A DNA stretch of 64,000 nucleotides, taken from the NCBI GenBank assembly GCA_028693235.1, contig JAQUVW010000001.1, positions 186,001-250,000 on the forward strand, given 5' to 3'. Under the pieces are notes generated by a model. That model searched no databases. It saw only the letters and a list, made by a program, of their open reading frames with translations, and had not been told where the DNA came from. The translations under genes were made by a program, and so were the position numbers. Source of the DNA: Candidatus Gastranaerophilales bacterium (GTDB lineage: Bacteria > Cyanobacteriota > Vampirovibrionia > Gastranaerophilales > Gastranaerophilaceae). The stretch's first letter is position 1. Each line of letters begins with the position of its first letter. Below are positions 44,355 through 53,381 of the stretch, one piece after another.

Positions 44355-44807
44355 ATGTTTATTTCAAAAGAATTTATAAGATATTGTTTGGTTGGCGTTG
44401 TTAATACTATTGCCGGTATAGGAAGTGCTTATTTTTGTTTAAATGTGGTAAAGACCTCCTATCTTCTTGCAACTACTGTTGCTTATATTGTGGGGATAAT
44501 GGTTTCTTTTAGTTTGAATAAAATTTTTACGTTTAAAAATAAAGATACACATTATATTGTTCAATTTTTTAAATTCGTTGCTTCAATGCTCCCCAGTTAT
44601 GTGATTTCTTATTATCTCGGGTGGTTATTGGCTAGAGAGGTATTGTCGCTTAACAATGTTATTCTTTTCGCTTCAAAATTTTCTTTGTTTTTAAATATGG
44701 ATTACCCAAAATTTATTGATAATGTTGCAGTTATTGTTTCAATGATGTTATATTTAGCTTTAGGCTTTGCAGTAAATAAATTTTTCATATTTGCCAAAAA
44801 AAAATAA
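44355..44807 (+). CDS. GtrA-family membrane protein
   Basis: About 150 residues from the ATG at 44355; a TTG at 44328 would add nine. Four membrane helices with typical signatures: FIRYCLVGVVNTIAGIGSAY, VAYIVGIMVSFSLNKIFTFK and LALGFAVNKFFIF. GtrA-like proteins are thought to flip polyprenyl-phosphate-linked sugars for cell-surface glycans. No strong ribosome site at either start. The acidic partner glycosyltransferase is not adjacent. Confidence 0.85.
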   Translation: MFISKEFIRYCLVGVVNTIAGIGSAYFCLNVVKTSYLLATTVAYIVGIMVSFSLNKIFTFKNKDTHYIVQFFKFVASMLPSYVISYYLGWLLAREVLSLNNVILFASKFSLFLNMDYPKFIDNVAVIVSMMLYLALGFAVNKFFIFAKKK

Positions 44808-44834
44808 GCCAGAACTAATTCGGACTTATTTTTT
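44803..44834 (+). terminator. Terminator after the GtrA gene
   Basis: AATAAG and CTTATT arms with an imperfect inner stem, then six T. Confidence 0.5.
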
Positions 44835-44872
44835 ATTTAATTTTTTTTTATTTAATTTTGTTTTAGAAAAAT

Positions 44873-45370
44873 TTATTCAGCAGCAACTTCTTCTGTAATT
44901 TCAATTTCTTCTTTGATTATTTCAGAAGCTGAAATATTAACGTTCAAACTAGCTTTAACTTTTGAAGTTAATTTGATAGACATAGTGTAAGAGCCGAGTT
45001 TGTTGATAGGAGCATCAAGAGAGATGTTTTTTCTGTCAACATCAACAGCCAATTTGTCTTTAATTTCTTCAGCTAGTTTTTTAGTAGTGATAGAGCCGAA
45101 TAATTTTCCGCTTTCACCAGCTTTAGCAGTTAATTCGATAGCACCGAATTCTTCGAATTTTTTAGCTAATTCCATAGCTTCAGCGTGCAATTTTTCTTGT
45201 TTAGCTTTGATTCTTGCAATATTCTTTTCTCTGTTAGCTACAGCACCTTTAGTTGCTAATTCAGCTAATTTTTGGGGGAATAAGAAGTTTCTAGCGTAAC
45301 CGTCTTTAACGTTGACGATGTCGCCTGCTTCGCCGATATTTTGAACTTCTTTTGTTAAAATAACTTCCAT
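44873..45370 (-). CDS. rplI: 50S ribosomal protein L9
   Basis: 165 residues; the N-terminal signature [20 protein letters not shown] and [16 protein letters not shown] match L9, which binds 23S rRNA. The long central helix and C-terminal domain are present, with an acidic tail ([12 protein letters not shown]) that makes it slightly longer than usual. AAGGAGAT precedes the ATG. It is transcribed alone here. Confidence 0.96.
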   Translation of the reverse strand: MEVILTKEVQNIGEAGDIVNVKDGYARNFLFPQKLAELATKGAVANREKNIARIKAKQEKLHAEAMELAKKFEEFGAIELTAKAGESGKLFGSITTKKLAEEIKDKLAVDVDRKNISLDAPINKLGSYTMSIKLTSKVKASLNVNISASEIIKEEIEITEEVAAE

Positions 45371-45447
45371 TTTTATCTCCTTGTTTAATAGATTTTAAAG
45401 TTGCATAGACATGATAATAAAAACATAATGAATTGTCATGTTAATTT

Positions 45448-46011
45448 TTATACAACTTCAGATTCCCGAGATGGTTTGTAAATTGTTTTGCCTGAATTTA
45501 CATATTCTTGGAGAACTTTTTGCCCTTCGACTTCTTCAATGCCGCCGAAAACTTGAATGCCGCGTTTTGTAAATTCTTCTTGCCAATTAGGTTTAAAACC
45601 TTCATCGAAGCCTGTTATTCTTTCAACGTCTTTTGATTTAACGCTGTAATATACTTTTTTAATACCCGACCACATAATGGCACCGACGCACATTATGCAC
45701 GGTTCTGCATTGATGAAGATGCTTAGATTATAAGGAGCAAGGTCGTATGTGTCCAAAATGCGTTGAGCTTCTCTAATTGTGTTTATCTCTGCATGTGCGG
45801 TACAGTCGTTTTGAGTAATAACGGAATTGGGTTTTTTAGCAATCAAATTGCCTCTTTCATCATAAATAGCCGCTAAAAACGGACCAAAGCCGTGTTCAAT
45901 TTGTTGGCGAGTTTCTTTGTGTAGGTTTAATATTGTTTTTCTAATTTTTGTTTCATCGTCAGATTGTCCTTTTTTTGAAAAAGGGGGAATTGTAACATAT
46001 TTATTTTCCAT
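45448..46011 (-). CDS. Nucleoside/guanine deaminase (CMP/dCMP deaminase fold)
   Basis: 187 residues. The zinc site is HAEINTIREAQ and EPCIMCVGAIMWSG, with the proton-shuttle Glu in HAE. FDEGFKPNWQEEFTKRGIQV resembles the C-terminal region of bacterial guanine deaminase. It may deaminate guanine to xanthine or a related nucleobase in the cytosol. Not TadA, because it lacks the TadA-specific tRNA-binding features I would expect. A usual ribosome site was not obvious. Confidence 0.82.
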   Translation of the reverse strand: MENKYVTIPPFSKKGQSDDETKIRKTILNLHKETRQQIEHGFGPFLAAIYDERGNLIAKKPNSVITQNDCTAHAEINTIREAQRILDTYDLAPYNLSIFINAEPCIMCVGAIMWSGIKKVYYSVKSKDVERITGFDEGFKPNWQEEFTKRGIQVFGGIEEVEGQKVLQEYVNSGKTIYKPSRESEVV

Positions 46012-46139
46012 TAAAAAGCCTCTTTAAATCTTTTTCGTCGAGCTCTACCATCTAGAGTTGAAATCACTTGTGTATAAAACACACTAAATTTTGTTTTTTG
46101 CTATTAAAAATATTTTTTGTAACATATCACTATTTTATG

Positions 46140-46349
46140 TTAAGGAACAGGGTCATATCCGCCAGGGTTGAAAGGGTGGCATCTGCTTATTCTTTTTATC
46201 CCGAGCCAAGAGCCTTTTAGTATGCCATACTTAATGATTGCTTGTTTTGTGTATTCTGAGCAAGTCGGATAGAACCTGCATACGGGGGGCTTTAGTGAGG
46301 ATAATTTTTGATAAAATTTAATTAATTGTATAAAAATATTTTTTAACAT
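46140..46349 (-). CDS. yidD: YidD membrane-protein insertion efficiency factor
   Basis: 69 residues. The YidD signature [17 protein letters not shown] and the ending [14 protein letters not shown] are complete. YidD supports YidC-dependent insertion of membrane proteins; in many genomes it lies beside rnpA and yidC, which are absent here. Confidence 0.93.
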   Translation of the reverse strand: MLKNIFIQLIKFYQKLSSLKPPVCRFYPTCSEYTKQAIIKYGILKGSWLGIKRISRCHPFNPGGYDPVP

Positions 46350-46377
46350 TTGAGATACACTTTAATCATCAGACTGT

Positions 46378-46415
46378 AAAATTTAAGGAGCCGTTGAACA
46401 ATAACGACTCCTTAA
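46378..46415 (-). terminator. Terminator of rpsA
   Basis: AAGGAGTCGTT and AACGGCTCCTT pair on the minus strand around a 7-base loop, followed by AAATTTT, 13 bases after the rpsA stop. Confidence 0.78.
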
Positions 46416-46427
46416 AAATATTATTTA

Positions 46428-47510
46428 CTATTCAGCGTTATTTTTCAAATCTCTAACGCTAAGAGCTATTCTGTGTTCTTGAGGTGTGAATTTTTTGATT
46501 AGAACTTCAACTTCATCACCAACATTGTAGATATCGAACGGATTAGCATTAGCAGGTTCCATTTCAGAAGATGGAAGAAGTGCTTCAACGCCGGGGAATA
46601 TATTGATGAAAGCACCGAAAGAAGTTAATTTATTTACAGTACCTGAAATAATTTGACCTTCTTCAAATTTGTTTTCGATTTCTTCCCACGGATTGTCGCC
46701 CATTCTCTTCAAGCTCAAGCTGATTCTTTTCAATTCGTTATCGATTTTAAGAATTTTGACTTCTAATTCTTGACCCAATGACAAGATGTCAGATGGGTGT
46801 TTAATTCTTTGCCAAGAAATTTCAGAGATAGGAAGCAAACCGTCAACGCCGTTGATGTCGATAAATGCACCGAAGTCAGCTATTCTAACAACTTCACCTT
46901 TTACAACTGAATCAACTTCAAGATTAGAAATGATTTCGTCAACAACTTGTTCTCTTTGTTCAGCGATGGCTTGTCTTTGAGAAAGAATTAATTTGTTTCT
47001 TTTTGCATCAGCTTCAAGAATTTTCGCATCGATAGTTTGACCAACCAAACCGTCAAATGGGCTTCCTGTTCTTAATTGAGAAGCAGGGATAAATCCTCTA
47101 AGGTCCATAACTTCAACGATTACGCCGCCTCTAACCAAAGATGCAACTTTCGCTTGGACAGTTTCGTTAGCCATTTTTGCATTTTGAAGATTTTGCCATG
47201 CTTTAGCACAAGACAATTTTCTCAAAGATAATAATATTTTGCTGTCTTCGTCGTTAGTTTCTTCTCTTAAAACGTAAAATTCTTTAACTTCACCGATTTT
47301 TAAAATTTCAGAAAAGTCAGCTCCTTGTACGTTTGAGATTTCTCTGTTTGGCAAGAAAGCTTCAGTTTTAGCACCGATGTCAACCAAAAAACCTTCGTTT
47401 TCTTGTTTTACGACGATGCCTTTTACAACATCAGCCACTGAAAATTTGTAGTTATAACTTTCTTCTAAAAGTTTTACAAATTCATCTGTTTCGTTAATTG
47501 TGTTTGTCAT
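46428..47510 (-). CDS. rpsA: 30S ribosomal protein S1
   Basis: 360 residues with four S1 (OB-fold) repeats at about 25-95, 108-175, 193-262 and 278-348; the third and fourth are the clearest (VVKGEVVRIADFGAFIDING and ISGTVNKLTSFGAFINI). This is shorter than the six-repeat E. coli protein and fits cyanobacterial and Gram-positive types. S1 recruits mRNA to the 30S subunit. AAAGGAAA precedes the ATG. It follows ispH after 25 bases in one operon; an ispH-rpsA link is known in Clostridia. Confidence 0.95.
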   Translation of the reverse strand: MTNTINETDEFVKLLEESYNYKFSVADVVKGIVVKQENEGFLVDIGAKTEAFLPNREISNVQGADFSEILKIGEVKEFYVLREETNDEDSKILLSLRKLSCAKAWQNLQNAKMANETVQAKVASLVRGGVIVEVMDLRGFIPASQLRTGSPFDGLVGQTIDAKILEADAKRNKLILSQRQAIAEQREQVVDEIISNLEVDSVVKGEVVRIADFGAFIDINGVDGLLPISEISWQRIKHPSDILSLGQELEVKILKIDNELKRISLSLKRMGDNPWEEIENKFEEGQIISGTVNKLTSFGAFINIFPGVEALLPSSEMEPANANPFDIYNVGDEVEVLIKKFTPQEHRIALSVRDLKNNAE

Positions 47511-47535
47511 TTAATTAGTTTCCTTTCAATATATT

Positions 47536-48414
47536 TTAATATTTGTTAATTGTTTCAATAACATTGCGAATAATATCGTCAGGAGTGGAGGCTCCTGCAG
47601 TTATACTTATATTTTTTGCGTTTTTAATTATATATTCGTATTGTTTGAGTTCTGTATCATCTTCAATGTGTATAGTTTTAGTTATATCTGTTAAAATTTC
47701 AGCCAAGTGAGTTGTGTTTGCACTTTTTTTGCTTCCTACGACTATCATCAAATCGGATTCTTTAGCCAAATCCCTAGCTTCATTTTGTCTAAAAGTAGTT
47801 GAAGCACAAATTGTGTTGAAAATTTTCAATTCTTTAGACATTGGGGTTAAATAGTTCACAACTTCTTGCAAAAGTTGGACTCTTTGAGTTGTTTGAACAA
47901 CGACGCCGATTTTTTTATGAGCTTTAATTTTATCTTCAATAAGTTTTAAAGTCAGCAAATCCGGTACAACATAGACATTTTCGCTGTGTTTTTGGGCGTT
48001 AGCTTTAATAGCCAAAACCTCAGGATGTTCGGGTTTTCCGATTATTATCACAAGATAATCTTCTTGAGCGAGTTGAATGGCTTTTTGTTGAACTTTTTTG
48101 ACGTCAGGGCAGGTTAAATCAACAATTTCGTATCCTTTTTTTTTGGCTTCGTCAAAAACGTCAGGAGAGGCTCCGTGGCTTCTTATAACGCAAATACCGC
48201 AACCATCACAAGGTAGATTGTCGACTGTTTTTATTCCCAAAGATTCTAATTGTTTTATGACATGCGAATTGTGAATAAGTTCGCCAAGAACCCATATTTG
48301 CTTGTCAGAATTTTCGTCTTTAAGTTTTTTAGTTGTTTCTACGGCTCTTTTAACTCCGTAGCAGAAACCGGCATGTTTGGCTAATTTAATATTCTTAGTC
48401 AGTTTTAAGTACAT
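47536..48414 (-). CDS. ispH: 4-hydroxy-3-methylbut-2-enyl diphosphate reductase
   Basis: 292 residues. The three cysteines that hold the 4Fe-4S cluster are in AGFCYGVKRAV, LTCPDVKKVQ and NTICASTTFRQ. Also visible: LGELIHNSHV with the conserved His, IRSHG, and TAGASTPDDIIRNV with the Ser-Pro-Asp segment near the C-terminus. IspH makes isopentenyl and dimethylallyl diphosphate in the last step of the MEP pathway. It is upstream of rpsA in the same operon. Confidence 0.96.
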   Translation of the reverse strand: MYLKLTKNIKLAKHAGFCYGVKRAVETTKKLKDENSDKQIWVLGELIHNSHVIKQLESLGIKTVDNLPCDGCGICVIRSHGASPDVFDEAKKKGYEIVDLTCPDVKKVQQKAIQLAQEDYLVIIIGKPEHPEVLAIKANAQKHSENVYVVPDLLTLKLIEDKIKAHKKIGVVVQTTQRVQLLQEVVNYLTPMSKELKIFNTICASTTFRQNEARDLAKESDLMIVVGSKKSANTTHLAEILTDITKTIHIEDDTELKQYEYIIKNAKNISITAGASTPDDIIRNVIETINKY

Positions 48415-48470
48415 CCATTCATTGAACTAGCAAGAAATTAATAAAAATATCTCGCAGTATCTAATTTGTA

Positions 48471-49613
48471 TCATGAAGATTTTTTCTTTTCAAGCTTTTC
48501 AATTCTTTTGTTCATATCTTGTAATTGATTTTTTAATTCGAGATTTTCTTTTTTGAGCTTTTGGATTTCTGAGTAGTTTTGTTTAATGGCATTTATGGCA
48601 GTGAACAATATTTCATTGGTGTCAATGTAGAGAATATTTTTTATTTTTCCAGAATTTTCTCCCACGAAAATAGCGTTAGGCATTATTTTTTGTAAATCTT
48701 GAGCGATAACACCTTTGTGGATACGTTTTGTTTTGTCAGATTTGTAGGTGTAATTTTTCACTTGAAGTTTTGAAATTTCTTCAATACCGATATTATTGTC
48801 TTGCCCAATGTTTTTTAGTCTTTTATCCGAAGCTGTTACAGCTCCGCTTGTAGTTGTCAAGCTACCGTTAATGTGGATTACTCTGTCGTTAAAATTGCCA
48901 CCGATTAGGGGGGAATCTGTTTTTTTAATATCAATAAAGAGTTGATTGCTTGTATCTGAGTCAGGTCCTGCGTTTGGACCGATAGCAATATTGTTAGAGC
49001 CTGTAATTATACTTCTTAAAGTTTCATAACCTATAGCGACGTTATTGCTTCCGCCTTGATTTTTAATGAGTGCATCTCGCCCGAATGCAGAGTTATATGA
49101 GCCGGCACGATTTTCGTTGAGTGCAAAATATCCGACGGCAGTGTTGCTTTGTCCCAGAGTGTTAGATTGTGATGCTCCGTTTCCAAGTCCTGTATTTTTG
49201 CTACCTGTTGTTATAGATGATAAAACATCATTCCCGATTGCTGTATTTCCGCCACTTAAAGGAGTGTCAAAGTCGAATGCTATTCTGCCTATTTTACTCA
49301 TAACGCCTGCATTTTTTTGGTAAAAATCAATCATTGATGTGTTCAATGCGTCAGGTGAAAGATTTCCGTTGTTTGTGATAATAAGTCTGCAGTTTTTAGA
49401 CTCGTCAGGAACAGCGTTGGCTCCGATTAGTGCGGATTGGCTTTCTCCAAGTCCGAAATATATATCAGAGGCGTTTGAAGAATACGACCAAGGGTCTGAA
49501 GAAACCCTTTGTTTTTTTGTTACAACCGGTATTAGTGACGTTAGGATTATGCTTACAATAAGCATTGTGATTAATGCTTCAATTATTGAAAAACCATTTT
49601 GTTTTCTGTTCAT
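48471..49613 (-). CDS. Prepilin-anchored YadA-head/S74 fusion protein
   Basis: 380 residues from the ATG at 49613, chosen because AGAGGTG precedes it. The N-terminus MNRKQNGFSIIEALITMLIV is a class III prepilin signal, with cleavage after Gly7, Phe at +1 and Glu at +5. Residues 120-215 carry YadA-like repeats (GNTAIGNDVLSSITTGSKNT). From about residue 261, TASDKRLKNIG begins a peptidase S74 chaperone domain with the Ser-Asp cleavage site, followed by RIHKGVIAQDLQKIMPNAIF and a coiled coil. A prepilin anchor on such a domain is not an arrangement I know from classical families. Similar to the protein at 1-2648. Confidence 0.82.
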   Translation of the reverse strand: MNRKQNGFSIIEALITMLIVSIILTSLIPVVTKKQRVSSDPWSYSSNASDIYFGLGESQSALIGANAVPDESKNCRLIITNNGNLSPDALNTSMIDFYQKNAGVMSKIGRIAFDFDTPLSGGNTAIGNDVLSSITTGSKNTGLGNGASQSNTLGQSNTAVGYFALNENRAGSYNSAFGRDALIKNQGGSNNVAIGYETLRSIITGSNNIAIGPNAGPDSDTSNQLFIDIKKTDSPLIGGNFNDRVIHINGSLTTTSGAVTASDKRLKNIGQDNNIGIEEISKLQVKNYTYKSDKTKRIHKGVIAQDLQKIMPNAIFVGENSGKIKNILYIDTNEILFTAINAIKQNYSEIQKLKKENLELKNQLQDMNKRIEKLEKKKSS

Positions 49614-49733
49614 ATTTGACACCTCTTTTATTTGATTGTAGCATATTTATCTTAATTTATTAACGATTTTTGCGGTTTTGTTTTTTCTGCTATAATGTTT
49701 TCAAGTTAGTTAGTTAAAATATTGGAGAATGTC

Positions 49734-50576
49734 GTGGGATACGAAATCTTATCAAAAATTGAATTATGTCCGAATCAATATGAATTGCAAATCAGAGCAC
49801 CTTATATAACAAGAAATGCTCAAGCAGGACAGTTTATTATATTAAGAGTCGAAGAAAACGGAGAAAGAGTTCCTTTGACTATTGCAGATGTTGATAAGAA
49901 AAACGGAATTTTGACGATTGTATATATGGCCGTTGGTTATACTACTAAAAAACTCGCTGAACTCAATGTCGGCGACGAAATTGTTGATTTAGTAGGACCT
50001 TTAGGCAAGCCGACTCATGTCGAAAAATACGGTACGGTTGCTTGTTTGGCAGGTGGCTATGGTGCTGCACCTTGCTATTTGATTGCTAAAGCGTTGCATG
50101 ATGCTGGCAACAAAGTCTATATGATTATGGGTGCAAGAAATAAAGATTTGATATTCTGGGAAGACAAAATGCGTGAAGCTTGCACAGAATTATTTATTAC
50201 AACCGATGATGGTTCAGCTGGTACAAAAGGCTTTGTTACCGGCGTTTTGTCTGATATTATGGATAAAGAAAAAATTGACTATGCAATTGCCGTAGGTCCA
50301 ATGCCAATGATGAGAGCAGTTGCAGAATTGACCCGTGATAAAGGTATTAAAACAGAAGCAAGCATGAATCCTATTATGGTTGATGGTACAGGCATGTGTG
50401 GTGCTTGCAGAGTTACTGTTGGCGGTGAAGTCAAATTCGCTTGTGTAGATGGACCTGATTTTGACGCTCATCAAATAGATTTTGATGAAGTTATTAATCG
50501 TACCCGTATTTATAAAGACCAAGAACGCAAAAGAGATGAAAACTGTAATCTTTTAAAACAAGCAACTGAAAAATAG
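49734..50576 (+). CDS. NfnA-like FAD/NAD-binding flavoprotein with 2Fe-2S site
   Basis: About 280 residues from GTG 49734, preceded by TTGGAG; a TTG at 49722 would overlap that site. FAD-binding ferredoxin-reductase-like domain (GQFIILRVEENGERVPLTIA), NAD-binding motif CLAGGYGAAPCYLIA and a C-terminal 2Fe-2S cluster site MCGACRVTVGGEVKFACVDG with the ligands Cys-x2-Cys and a distal Cys. It resembles the small subunit of NADH-dependent ferredoxin-NADP oxidoreductase and of dihydroorotate dehydrogenase B. The large NfnB/GltA subunit is not adjacent. -10 box TATAAT at 49691. Confidence 0.85.
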   Translation: MGYEILSKIELCPNQYELQIRAPYITRNAQAGQFIILRVEENGERVPLTIADVDKKNGILTIVYMAVGYTTKKLAELNVGDEIVDLVGPLGKPTHVEKYGTVACLAGGYGAAPCYLIAKALHDAGNKVYMIMGARNKDLIFWEDKMREACTELFITTDDGSAGTKGFVTGVLSDIMDKEKIDYAIAVGPMPMMRAVAELTRDKGIKTEASMNPIMVDGTGMCGACRVTVGGEVKFACVDGPDFDAHQIDFDEVINRTRIYKDQERKRDENCNLLKQATEK

Positions 50577-50585
50577 GAGAATATT

Positions 50586-50765
50586 ATGGCAATAATTCCG
50601 ATTTGTCCTTTAATGAGTGCCGGAAATGATATTGAAATAGTCTGTGCACAAGAAAAATGTGCTTGGTATATCAAAAATTTCAAAACTTGTTCGGTCTATT
50701 TGTTAGGACATAATGCAGTTTTAGATATTAAAGAAAAACAAGCAGCATCTAAAAAGTCAAAATAG
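50586..50765 (+). CDS. Small four-cysteine protein, 59 residues
   Basis: ATG follows AGGAGA. The sequence MAIIPICPLMSAGNDIEIVC then AQEKCAWYIKNFKTC has Cys7, 20, 25 and 35, spacing that could hold a zinc or iron-sulfur cluster. Small proteins with this pattern (CPxMS...C...CAWY) occur in many anaerobes; function unknown. It is 9 bases downstream of the NfnA-like gene and could be its partner. Confidence 0.72.
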   Translation: MAIIPICPLMSAGNDIEIVCAQEKCAWYIKNFKTCSVYLLGHNAVLDIKEKQAASKKSK

Positions 50766-50767
50766 TT

Positions 50768-51478
50768 TTATTTTGTTGAAACTTTCAGACTTTTAGGGTT
50801 TTTTCTGTAGTCGGAAATGAGTTGTTTTGCGTCATTAACAGGTATTGCAAAGCCTATTCCGATATTTGATTTGTTGTTGTCGGGGTTGAAGATGGATTGA
50901 CTAATCCCAATGACTTCACCTTCTACGTTGACTAAAGGACCGCCGGAGCTACCGGGGTTTATTGCTGCATCTGTTTGAATTTTGTTTCTTTCATAATCAA
51001 TTCTGCTGATTATTCCTGTCGTAAGAGTTCCGTTGAAACCAAACGGATTACCTATTGCTAAGACTTTTTGCCCCACTTTTATTTGTGATGAATCGCCTAA
51101 CGTAATCGGTATAAGCTTTGATTTGGGTGTGATTTTCAATAATGCAAGGTCAGAATTTTGACCCAAAATAGCGTTAAGAGTTGCTTTATAGACTTCACCT
51201 TTTGTCGTTGTGATTTCAATGCTAGAGGCGTCTTCAATCACGTGCTTGCTGGTTAATATCAGTCCTTTTCCGTCGATAATACACCCGGAACCGCTTGAAA
51301 TTCCATCAGGTACAGTGGCGTCAATCGAAACTATAGATGGATTTACTCTTTCGTAAACGGTTACGTTAATCATTTCTTCTCTGTCGAAATTTATGGGGAT
51401 ATTTTTGGCACAAACTGTCATATTTGTGTTTATCACCAATGATAAAGCGATAAATATTCCGCAACAAACTTTTTTCAT
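50768..51478 (-). CDS. HtrA/S1C-family secreted serine protease
   Basis: 236 residues from ATG 51478, preceded by GAGAGGGACC; a GTG at 51490 is less likely. Signal peptide (KKVCCGIFIALSLVI), then a trypsin-like domain with the catalytic triad in LTSKHVI, NSDLALL and NPGSSGGPL. It has no PDZ domain, unlike DegP, so it resembles short HtrA-like proteases. It probably acts in the periplasm on misfolded proteins. Confidence 0.9.
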   Translation of the reverse strand: MKKVCCGIFIALSLVINTNMTVCAKNIPINFDREEMINVTVYERVNPSIVSIDATVPDGISSGSGCIIDGKGLILTSKHVIEDASSIEITTTKGEVYKATLNAILGQNSDLALLKITPKSKLIPITLGDSSQIKVGQKVLAIGNPFGFNGTLTTGIISRIDYERNKIQTDAAINPGSSGGPLVNVEGEVIGISQSIFNPDNNKSNIGIGFAIPVNDAKQLISDYRKNPKSLKVSTK

Positions 51479-51648
51479 GGTCCCTCTCACTCCTTTTGAT
51501 ATATTTTAAAGCTTGTTTTTGTTTTGGATATTCCGATAATGTTCTTAAATTGGGGGTATTAAAATTGTTAGTATAACTTCAAATTAGATAACAAAGGCTG
51601 TAAAGTTTGAAGAATTTGGCTTATAATTTTATTGAGAGGAAGGTCAAA

Positions 51649-53055
51649 TTGTCTGTTAAGGAGCTAGATAAATCAGATTTATTTAATAATTTGGCAAAAA
51701 TTGTCGGACGTGAAAATGTTGTCATTGACACAAATCATTGTTATGCCTACTCCTTTGATGCGACAAACCTTGCGGAGCATTCAAAAATAGCAGATGCTGT
51801 CGTTTTCCCTTCTTACACTTCAGATGTAAGTAAAATTTTAGCCTTTGCAAATCAATATGAAATCCCTATTGTTGCCAGATGTGCGGCCACAAACCATGTG
51901 GGAGGATGTGTTCCCAAAAAAGGCGGGATAGTTGTTGATTTTGCAAAAATGAATAAAATTATAAATATAAATCAAGAAAATTTAGAATGCACAGTTCAGC
52001 CCGGTGTGGTTGTTGGTGATTTGCAAAAAGCTGTTGAAAAAATGGGACTTTTTTATCCTCCGGACCCCTCAAATCTTAATGTATCTATGATTGGAGGCAG
52101 TGTTGCATTGTCTTCCGGCGGTCCACGCAGTTTTAAATATGGTGCGACGAAAGACTATGTTATTGATTTGGAAGTTGTTTTAGCTGATGGAACAGTGCTT
52201 CATAGTGGGGCAAATTGTGCTAAAAATGTTACAGGATATAATCTCACTCAATTATTTGTAGGCTCAGAGGGGACTTTGGGGCTTGTTACAGAGGCAAGCT
52301 TCAGGCTAATACCAAAGCCTGAATGTTCAAAGGTCTTGCTCGCTTATTTTGATAAATTAGAAGATGCACCAAAAACCGTAAATTCTATAATTGAACATTT
52401 GATTATGCCCGCTGTACTTGATTTGCTTGATAAAAATTCGCTTAAAACTATTGAAGAATATCGTCCGACAGGTTTACTTACGGACAAAGAGGTTGCTCTT
52501 TTGATTGAATTGGACGGTTCTCGAGTTGAAGTTGAAGAACAGTATAAAAAAATTATTTCACTTTGTTATGATAATGGTGCTGTGTATATAAAAACGGCTG
52601 AAACAGAAGATGATGCCGAAAATATCTGGAATGCAAGAAGGGCGTCATTCGGTGCTACTGCAAAATTAGCTCCGGTTGTTGTCTCGGAGGATATTGTTGT
52701 TCCTCGAGAAAACATTGTAAAATTGGTTGAAGGAATTCGAAATATTGTGACGGAAAAGCACCTTAAAACTTGTATTATGGGACATGTCGGCGATGGGAAT
52801 ATACACCCGAATATTGCACTTGACCCGAGAAATAAAGATGAGCTTGCTCGAACAAATCTTGCAATTGATGAAATTTTTGACTTGGCTATAGAGCTCGGCG
52901 GTACATTGACAGGTGAACATGGTATCGGCTCTGAAAAAATAAAATATATGCCAAAAGCATTGTCTAAACAGACTTTAGCTGTTATGAAAATGATAAAAAA
53001 TATGTTTGACCCAAAAGGGATTTTAAACCCCGGAAAAATATTTTATAGTAAATAA
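51649..53055 (+). CDS. glcD: GlcD-like FAD-linked oxidase
   Basis: 468 residues from TTG 51649, preceded by GAGAGGAAGG. A longer frame starts at 51607 but TATAAT at about 51621 lies inside it, so the later start is preferred. FAD-binding PCMH domain (YEIPIVARCAATNHVGGCVP, SLSSGGPRSFKYGATKDYV) and the C-terminal domain with MGHVGDGNIHPN and TGEHGIGSEK. This is the FAD subunit of glycolate or D-lactate oxidases (GlcD). Its partner GlcF-like is at 7873-9060. First of an operon with cutA and a metallopeptidase. Confidence 0.88.
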   Translation: MSVKELDKSDLFNNLAKIVGRENVVIDTNHCYAYSFDATNLAEHSKIADAVVFPSYTSDVSKILAFANQYEIPIVARCAATNHVGGCVPKKGGIVVDFAKMNKIININQENLECTVQPGVVVGDLQKAVEKMGLFYPPDPSNLNVSMIGGSVALSSGGPRSFKYGATKDYVIDLEVVLADGTVLHSGANCAKNVTGYNLTQLFVGSEGTLGLVTEASFRLIPKPECSKVLLAYFDKLEDAPKTVNSIIEHLIMPAVLDLLDKNSLKTIEEYRPTGLLTDKEVALLIELDGSRVEVEEQYKKIISLCYDNGAVYIKTAETEDDAENIWNARRASFGATAKLAPVVVSEDIVVPRENIVKLVEGIRNIVTEKHLKTCIMGHVGDGNIHPNIALDPRNKDELARTNLAIDEIFDLAIELGGTLTGEHGIGSEKIKYMPKALSKQTLAVMKMIKNMFDPKGILNPGKIFYSK

Positions 53056-53066
53056 AGGAGGCAGAA

Positions 53067-53381
53067 ATGTCATATTGTATCGTTAATACTACAACTTCAA
53101 ACAAAAAAAATGCTGTTGAGATAGCAAGACATTTGATTGAAAATAAACTTGCAGCTTGTGTAAATATTGTTCCCAATATAGTTTCCGTTTACACTTGGGA
53201 CTCTAATATTTGCGAAGGTCAAGAGTTTTTACTTGTTATTAAAACTCAAAGAAAATTGTTTAAAAAGGTCGAAAAAGCAATACTTGAAAAACACGAATAT
53301 GAATTGCCTGAAATAGTTGCGACTTGTATTGATAAGGGCAATGATAAATATTTGAAATGGATTAAATCTCAAACTGTCTAA
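53067..53381 (+). CDS. cutA: CutA divalent-cation tolerance protein
   Basis: 104 residues. CutA signatures: CIVNTTTSNKKNAVEIARHL, LAACVNIVPNIVSVYTWDS, LLVIKTQRKLFKKVEKAI and HEYELPEIVA. It forms a trimer related to PII and is linked to copper tolerance in some bacteria. AAAGGAGG precedes the ATG. Its stop overlaps the next ATG (TAATG), and GlcD ends 11 bases before. Confidence 0.95.
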   Translation: MSYCIVNTTTSNKKNAVEIARHLIENKLAACVNIVPNIVSVYTWDSNICEGQEFLLVIKTQRKLFKKVEKAILEKHEYELPEIVATCIDKGNDKYLKWIKSQTV

